Of a DNA stretch of 64,000 nt, positions 59,495 through 64,000 are shown piece by piece. Position 1 is the first letter of the stretch; the number at the start of each line of letters is the position of its first letter. The position numbers and the translations under genes were made by a program. Below the pieces are notes generated by a model. It was given only the letters and a program-made list of their open reading frames with translations, had not been told where the DNA came from and made no database searches. Origin of the DNA: Sceloporus undulatus. Its lineage: Eukaryota; Chordata; Lepidosauria; Squamata; Phrynosomatidae. Where the stretch lies: the NCBI RefSeq assembly GCF_019175285.1, contig NC_056527.1:107624135-107688134 (forward strand), in the 5' to 3' direction.

Positions 59495-59635
59495 ATTTAT
59501 TTGTATTTATTAGAGTACTTATACCCTGCCCTTCAGCCCTAAAGGCTATCAGAGCGGCTTACAATTATTATTTTTAATTAGACTGTTCCCTGCCCTCAGG
59601 CTGCTGTAGTCTAAAAGTGTGTGAAACAAAAGTCT
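59495..59635 (-). repeat. LINE 3' end of CR1/L2/L3 type
   Basis: TTTGTATTTATTAGAGTACT, TACCCTGCCCTTCAGCCCTA, GAGCGGCTTACAATTATTAT, TAGACTGTTCCCTGCCCTCA; combines both motifs of the copies at 5780 and 39478. Confidence 0.65.
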
Positions 59636-59694
59636 CTAAAGACTTTTATTCAACCACTTGGACCACACCATGACAGTCATATGCTTAGTGCATG

Positions 59695-59945
59695 ATTTTG
59701 TTGCTGTTGCTGTTGTTAGATGTCCTCATGGTGACCCTGCGGATGTGACATCTCTAGGACACTATCTCCCATTGCTTTGCTTAAGTTTTGTCTGTGACCT
59801 CCCTGACTGAGTCTAGCCATCTGGCATGTGATCTTCCTCTTTCTTCTCTCAACATTATTGTCTTTTCTAATGAGTAGTGCCTTCTCATAATGAGGTCAAA
59901 GTATGACAGCCTCAATTTGATCATTTTGATGGAATCGGGGAAGCC
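59695..59945 (-). mobile_element. Bov-B (RTE) LINE, 3' fragment
   Basis: TTGCTGTTGCTGTTGTTAGA, GACTGAGTCTAGCCATCTGG, CATTATTGTCTTTTCTAATG, AAAGTATGACAGCCTCAATT. Reversed and diverged. Confidence 0.78.
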
Positions 59946-60154
59946 ACAGCATAAACATATACAAGAAAATCTAAGACCCAGTATGGGATAGTAGTTAGTG
60001 TTAAACTAGGATGAAGGAGATCTAAGTCAAAATTCCTACTCAGCGATTATGCTTGCTAAATTTAGTAACAAGGTACACTTGGAGTAGTTATAGCCTAATT
60101 TTCAGGACTGATCTGAGCAGGCAATGTGAGAGAGGAAGTGCAAAGAAAACAGCC

Positions 60155-60780
60155 TTCTAATCACTGCCGAAGGACAAAATGGTGAAAGGTCTGGAAACCA
60201 TGACCCATGAGAGCAGCTTAGAGAGCTAGGTATGTTTAGTCTGGAGAAGAGAAGGTTAAAAGGTAACATGATAGCCCTGTTTAAATGTTTGGAGGGATGT
60301 CATATTGAGGATGGAGCAAACTTATTTTCTGCTGCTCCAGAAACTGAGGATACTGGTTTAATTGTTCAGTTGCTAGGGAATATCTTCTAGCATTAGAGCT
60401 CTCTGAGATAGAAGGCTGAATGTCTTACAATTACAGTTCCCAGAATTCCCTAGCACTGAGTTAGGCAGCTAAAGCACTCTCAAACTGGATTATTTCTGTA
60501 GTATGTTTTGGCTCAGGACACAGAGCAATGGATTCAAGCTACAGGAAAAGAGATTCCGCCTAAATATTAGGAAGAATTTTATTTTTTAACTTTAAATGCT
60601 TTTTGACAGTGGAATAATTGCCTCGAAAAGGTGGTGAACTCTCATTCTTTCGACATCTTTAAATAGAGGTTGGATGGGTGTCTTTCATGAACACTTTAGT
60701 TTTGTGTTCCTGCATGGCTGGGGGTTGGCCTGGATGGCCCTTGTGGTCTCTTCCAACTCTATGATTCTATGGCAGGAGTT
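60155..60780 (+). mobile_element. CR1 LINE, 3' part, with an inserted MITE remnant
   Basis: ATGGTGAAAGGTCTGGAAAC, CTGGAGAAGAGAAGGTTAAA, GATAGCCCTGTTTAAATGTT, AGAGATTCCGCCTAAATATT, and the 3' end GGCCTGGATGGCCCTTGTGG then TGATTCTATG. A family B MITE remnant (about 60350-60515) interrupts it, ending AAACTGGATTATTTCTGTAG. Confidence 0.88.
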
Positions 60781-61145
60781 TTTAATTAATTGACAATAAT
60801 CTGATGCATGCAATGAAAAGAGTTTATGGCTTTGAGAGGAAAGGAGGAAGGTTATAGCTCAATGCATGCAAAATGTCCCAAGATCAATCCCCAGTTGTTT
60901 CACCCTGCTTCAAACTCTTTGAAAGTCACATTGCCAAGCAGTCTGAAGCATCCTGGGATGGATCGAACAATGAGGTGAGCATAAGCCTGCTTCCCACTCT
61001 TTTCCCACCCATTTCTCACAGGCCCAGCCCAGTTTTCTTCCACCATGGAATCTGAAGCAGCTAGTAGAGAAGACTTTGCTGATACACCTAGCTGTTTTGC
61101 AAGGTCTTATACCTTGTGTTTTTCCACTGTCTCCCTCCATGAAAC

Positions 61146-62340
61146 TTTGTTGTTAATTGCCCTCAGGTCATCCGTGAATGAGGCCTCTAAGACACCCTAT
61201 CCATAACAACCCTGCTCAGTTCCTGCAGACCTAGGGCTGTGTCCTCTTTGACCAAGTCTACCCATCTGGTGTGTGGTCTTCCTTTTTTTCTACTACCCTT
61301 TATCTTTCCAAGCATTAGTCTCTTTTCTAGTGAGACATGTCTTCTCATGATATTAAGTATGACAGCCTCAATTTAGGGGCGAAACAGATGACTCCTTTGC
61401 GCTGCCATCCAGGTGGCTTCAGAGCAGTGTTTTGATGCCGCATGCTCTGAAGCCATCTGGAAGCCAGCTTCCAGCTGACCAACTGCTCACATGTGGGTTG
61501 GTTTCCAGGCATCTTGGGGGCATGGTGGTTACATGCTGCAAGCCCCCAACACACCAGTAAGATGTCAGGGGAGTGTGGTAGAGCTGCTAAAGGAGGCTTT
61601 TCCACAGCTGGGAAAGGAGCAGTTGAAAACCGCTCCTTTTTCGGTTGGCACTGGGGTGGATTGGGGCTACAGCATCCAGCTTTGTCAGGGGCAGCTTGAA
61701 GCTGCTCTTTTAGGGCTGTGTGTTTTGCCTCTTAGCCATCTTGGCTTCTAGGGAAAGTTCAGATCCTATTTATTCTTGTACCCATTTGTTTGTCTTTTTA
61801 GCCGTCCACAGTATCCATAAAACTCTTCTCCAGCACTACATCTCAAATGAATTAATTTTCTTTCTATCAGTTTTCTTCACCATCCAAGTCTTGCATTCTT
61901 ACACAGTGACAAGAAATAGGATGGCATAAACAATCCTCACTTTAGTGTTTGGTTGTATATCATTGTACTTTAGGATTTTGTCCAGCTCTTTCATAGCTAC
62001 CCTTCCTAGTTCTAATCTTCTCCTAATTTTTTGACTGCAGTTTCCATTCTGGTCAATGATTGATCCAAGATATGGGAAATCTATGGAACAATTCAGCATT
62101 CTCATCATCCATACTGAATTCGTGAATCTCCTCCGTGGTAATTATGTAGTTTTCTTAAATGTTCCACATTAACCCTGCCTTTGTGCTTTCTTCTTTGGCT
62201 TTCCTTTGTAGCTGCTCCAAGTTTTTGTTATTTTCTGCTAGTACTATGGTGTCATCTGTATATCTACTATAACTGAGGCATTGCTCTGGATCTTGCTTCA
62301 GTGAGCAAAGGAGAGGACACTGTGTGTGCTCTGTGGCCAG
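61146..62340 (-). mobile_element. Bov-B (RTE) LINE with reverse-transcriptase remnant, split by a MITE
   Basis: On the minus strand, 62415-62155 translates to RYTDDTIVLAENNKNLEQLQ then RKAKEESTKAGLMWNI, the palm motif region of the reverse transcriptase, and 62108-61899 to YLGSIIDQNGNCSQKIRRRL then [14 protein letters not shown]. The 3' end at 61146 reads GTTGTTAATTGCCCTCAGGT. A 356-bp element interrupts it at 61376-61731. It is 5'-truncated and its frames are broken. Confidence 0.87.
61376..61731. mobile_element. Harbinger-like MITE, 356 bp, TTA target duplication
   Basis: Starts GGGGCGAAACAG and ends GTGTTTTGCCTC; TTA flanks both sides (61373-61375, 61732-61734). It is the same family and length as 48469-48824 but inverted: CAGCTTTGTCAGGGGC here against GCCCCTGACAAAGCTAG there. 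It sits inside Bov-B sequence. Confidence 0.9.
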
Positions 62341-62347
62341 AGCCCCA

Positions 62348-62758
62348 AGAGATTGTTGTTGCTGCTCTTGAGTGGATCTCGACTCATGGCAACACTGTGT
62401 ATAAAACATCTCCAAGCCCCCCTATCCTCCACTGTTCTGCTTATGCCTTGCAAATTCAGATCTGCAACCTACCTGATTGAGTCTATCCATCTGGCATGCG
62501 GTCTTCTTTTTCTACTACCCTCTATTCTTCATAGCATTATTGTCATACCTAGCAATTCATGCCTCATTCATAATGTGGCTAAAGTATGACAGCCTCAGTT
62601 TGATCATCTCAGCTTGCAAGAAGAGTTCAGGCTTGATTTGTTCAAGGACCCATTTGGCTGCCCCTGCGATCCTCAGCACTCCTCTCCAGGATCACATCTC
62701 AAATGAGTTTGTTTCCTTCTTATCAGCTGTCTTGACTGTCCCCAGGAGATAATATTTT
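62348..62758 (-). mobile_element. Bov-B (RTE) LINE, second 3' fragment
   Basis: Begins with the reversed tail TTGTTGTTGCTGCTCTTGAG then GACTCATGGCAAC, and continues with GATTGAGTCTATCCATCTGG, AAAGTATGACAGCCTCAGTT and GACCCATTTGGCTGCCCC. Tandem to the copy ending at 62340, with the same orientation. Confidence 0.85.
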
Positions 62759-62759
62759 T

Positions 62760-62880
62760 TTTGCTTGCTGTGTGCCTTCAAGTCAATTCCAGTTTATGGC
62801 ACCCCTAAGGTGGACCCTATCAGGGGTTTTCTTGGCAAGTTTCTTCAGAGGTCTGTCATTGCCATCCTCTCACCTGGAGA
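62760..62880 (-). mobile_element. tRNA-derived SINE, 3' fragment, reversed
   Basis: GTGTGCCTTCAAGTCAATTC, AGTTTATGGCACCCCTAAGG, GGGGTTTTCTTGGCAAGTTT then CTTCAGAGGTCTGTCATTGC. Confidence 0.82.
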
Positions 62881-63224
62881 TACTAACCCAAGGAAGCAGG
62901 AATGTGGAGGAGAGTGGAGTAAGCACTGAGGCAGCCCTATGCCTCCCACAAGGGGACGGGGAGGGCGACCAGAACAGGTCCTCCATTTCAATCTTCTGCC
63001 CGGGAGGAATTTAAAAATATTCTCCATTTTAAGCATGAATTTATATTCCTATGGTTTTCATTCAGTCATGTCCTCAATTCCTACCTAATGTCCTACATTT
63101 TGCAGTGTCTTGTCCTCCTTTGCAGCTAGGGCATCTGGTCAGCCTGGGGAAGGGGAAAGAGGGGACAGGCCCTACTCCACCTCAACTCTCCTCTATTATT
63201 TTATAAGGAGGCAAGGGCTGCACT

Positions 63225-63462
63225 AGAACCAGCAAGCAAAGTGGTGTAAGTTTTTGACTACAATCCAGGAGACCAGGGTTTGATTCCTAGCCTGGCCATG
63301 GAAACCCACTGGCTGACCTTAGGCAAGTCGCATTCTCTCAGCCTCAGGGGAAGGCAATGGCAAACCCCCTTGAAACTAATGTTGACCAAAAACACCAATG
63401 TTGACCAATGTTAGGGGCTGCCATAAGTCGGGAAAGACTGGCAAGCGAAGGAGGAACAAGGG
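63225..63462 (+). mobile_element. tRNA-derived SINE (Sauria type, Bov-B tail)
   Basis: GACCAGGGTTTGATTCCTAG, ACTGGCTGACCTTAGGCAAG, AAGGCAATGGCAAACCCCCT and CTGCCATAAGTCGGGAAAGA then CTGGCAAGC. Confidence 0.87.
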
Positions 63463-63469
63463 CTGCCCC

Positions 63470-63825
63470 AGAGCCAGCATGGCGCATTTTGAGCGCTGGA
63501 CTACGATTCTGGAGACTAGGGAAATAACCTGGTTTGGCACCGCTTTAACTCTTTGTCTGGCTCAAGGCTATGGAGTTCTGGGAGTTGGGCCCAGAACAAA
63601 CTCCAACTCCCAGAATTCCATAGACTTGAGCCAAAGAGTTAAAGCGGTGCCAAACCGGGTTATTTCTCCAGTGTGGATGCAGCCTAGGATTCGATTCCTC
63701 ACTCGCCCATGGAAACCCAGGCTGAGACGAGTCACACTCTCTCAGCCTCAGGGGAAGGCTATGGCAACCCCCCCAAAAAAAGAACCATGATAGGGGTCGC
63801 CATAAATCGGAAGGGACACAAAGGG
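63470..63825 (+). mobile_element. tRNA-derived SINE split by a family B MITE
   Basis: Left part GCATGGCGCATTTTGAGCGC then TGGAGACTAGG; right part ATTCGATTCCTCACTCGCCC, CACACTCTCTCAGCCTCAGG and GGTCGCCATAAATCGGAAGG. The foldback at 63518-63687 sits exactly between the two SINE halves. Confidence 0.87.
63518..63687. mobile_element. Palindromic MITE, family B, 170 bp
   Basis: GAAATAACCTGGTTTGGCAC then CGCTTTAACTCTTTG is mirrored by CAAAGAGTTAAAGCGGTGCC then AAACCGGGTTATTTC; central GAGTTCTGGGAGTTGGGCCC is also palindromic. TAGG is found at both junctions. The left outermost end is missing. Confidence 0.87.
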
Positions 63826-63829
63826 TCCC

Positions 63830-64000
63830 CCCTTTTCCTCCTCCTCCTCTTTGGGCGCCCTTCCCCCACCCACCCGGATTCCGTTAAAACCATGCGCGCG
63901 AAGCACAGAAAGGGCTTTGACCGCCTCAGCCATACACTCCCGCCAAGGGAAGGCCTGGAGGAGGAGGAGGAGGAGGAGAGAAAGGGAAGCTGGCTAAGGG
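63830..64000. promoter_or_regulatory. GC-richer, CpG-bearing edge block, possible promoter start
   Basis: Repeat-free sequence with CATGCGCGCGAAGC, a GAG-triplet run (63959-63975) and several CpGs, cut by the window edge. On the minus strand an ATG at 63933 opens MAEAVKALSVLRAHGFNGIR before GTGGGT. The protein was not recognised and this does not join in frame to the U2AF2 RS exon. It may be the near edge of the U2AF2 promoter island or of another gene. Confidence 0.3.

Overview
The window is vertebrate nuclear DNA, most likely from a squamate reptile and probably an iguanian-type lizard. It carries two multi-exon genes with GT-AG introns. The repeats are typical of squamates: Bov-B LINE 3' ends, tRNA-derived SINEs that share the Bov-B tail, a 5S rRNA-derived SINE, CR1 and L2-like LINE ends, and many short non-autonomous DNA transposons (hAT, Harbinger-like, pogo/Tigger-like). 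The species call is inference; the two genes are read directly from exon translations.

Both genes lie on the minus strand. U2AF2 (large subunit of the U2 snRNP auxiliary factor) runs from beyond the right edge to a stop at 40870, with a polyA signal near 40490. Eleven coding exons are recognised (55619 down to 40870); the first coding exon was not found and probably lies past 64000. EPN1 (epsin-1) follows downstream in the same orientation. Its ten coding exons run from an ATG at 24752 to a stop at 4306 and give a complete 628-residue reading frame. A CpG-rich block at about 36.4-37.4 kb, with CRE, CCAAT and ETS motifs, is the likely EPN1 promoter and 5' UTR exon. The EPN1 3' UTR probably extends to a polyA signal near 2153. 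U2AF2 and EPN1 are also neighbours on human 19q13.4, so the order is conserved.

Layout: 1-2134 is sequence downstream of EPN1 with SINE fragments; 2135-24752 is the EPN1 3' UTR and coding exons; 24753-36415 is the long intron in the EPN1 5' UTR, packed with SINEs and foldback MITEs; 36416-37430 is the CpG-rich promoter region; 37430-40470 is the intergenic gap with a 5S-derived SINE; 40490-55619 is U2AF2; 55620-64000 is the large first intron of U2AF2 with CR1, Bov-B and nested MITEs, ending in a GC-richer block at the edge.

The two genes do not share a pathway: epsin-1 is a clathrin-coat adaptor and U2AF65 recognises polypyrimidine tracts at 3' splice sites. No CRISPR, canonical tRNA gene, retrovirus or LTR element was recognised. 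The most interesting items are a 30-nt microexon and a possible frame-breaking cassette exon in the U2AF2 RS region, a tandem donor pair in EPN1, a decayed hammerhead-ribozyme-like motif in a repeat, and several near-perfect foldback transposons with visible target duplications.
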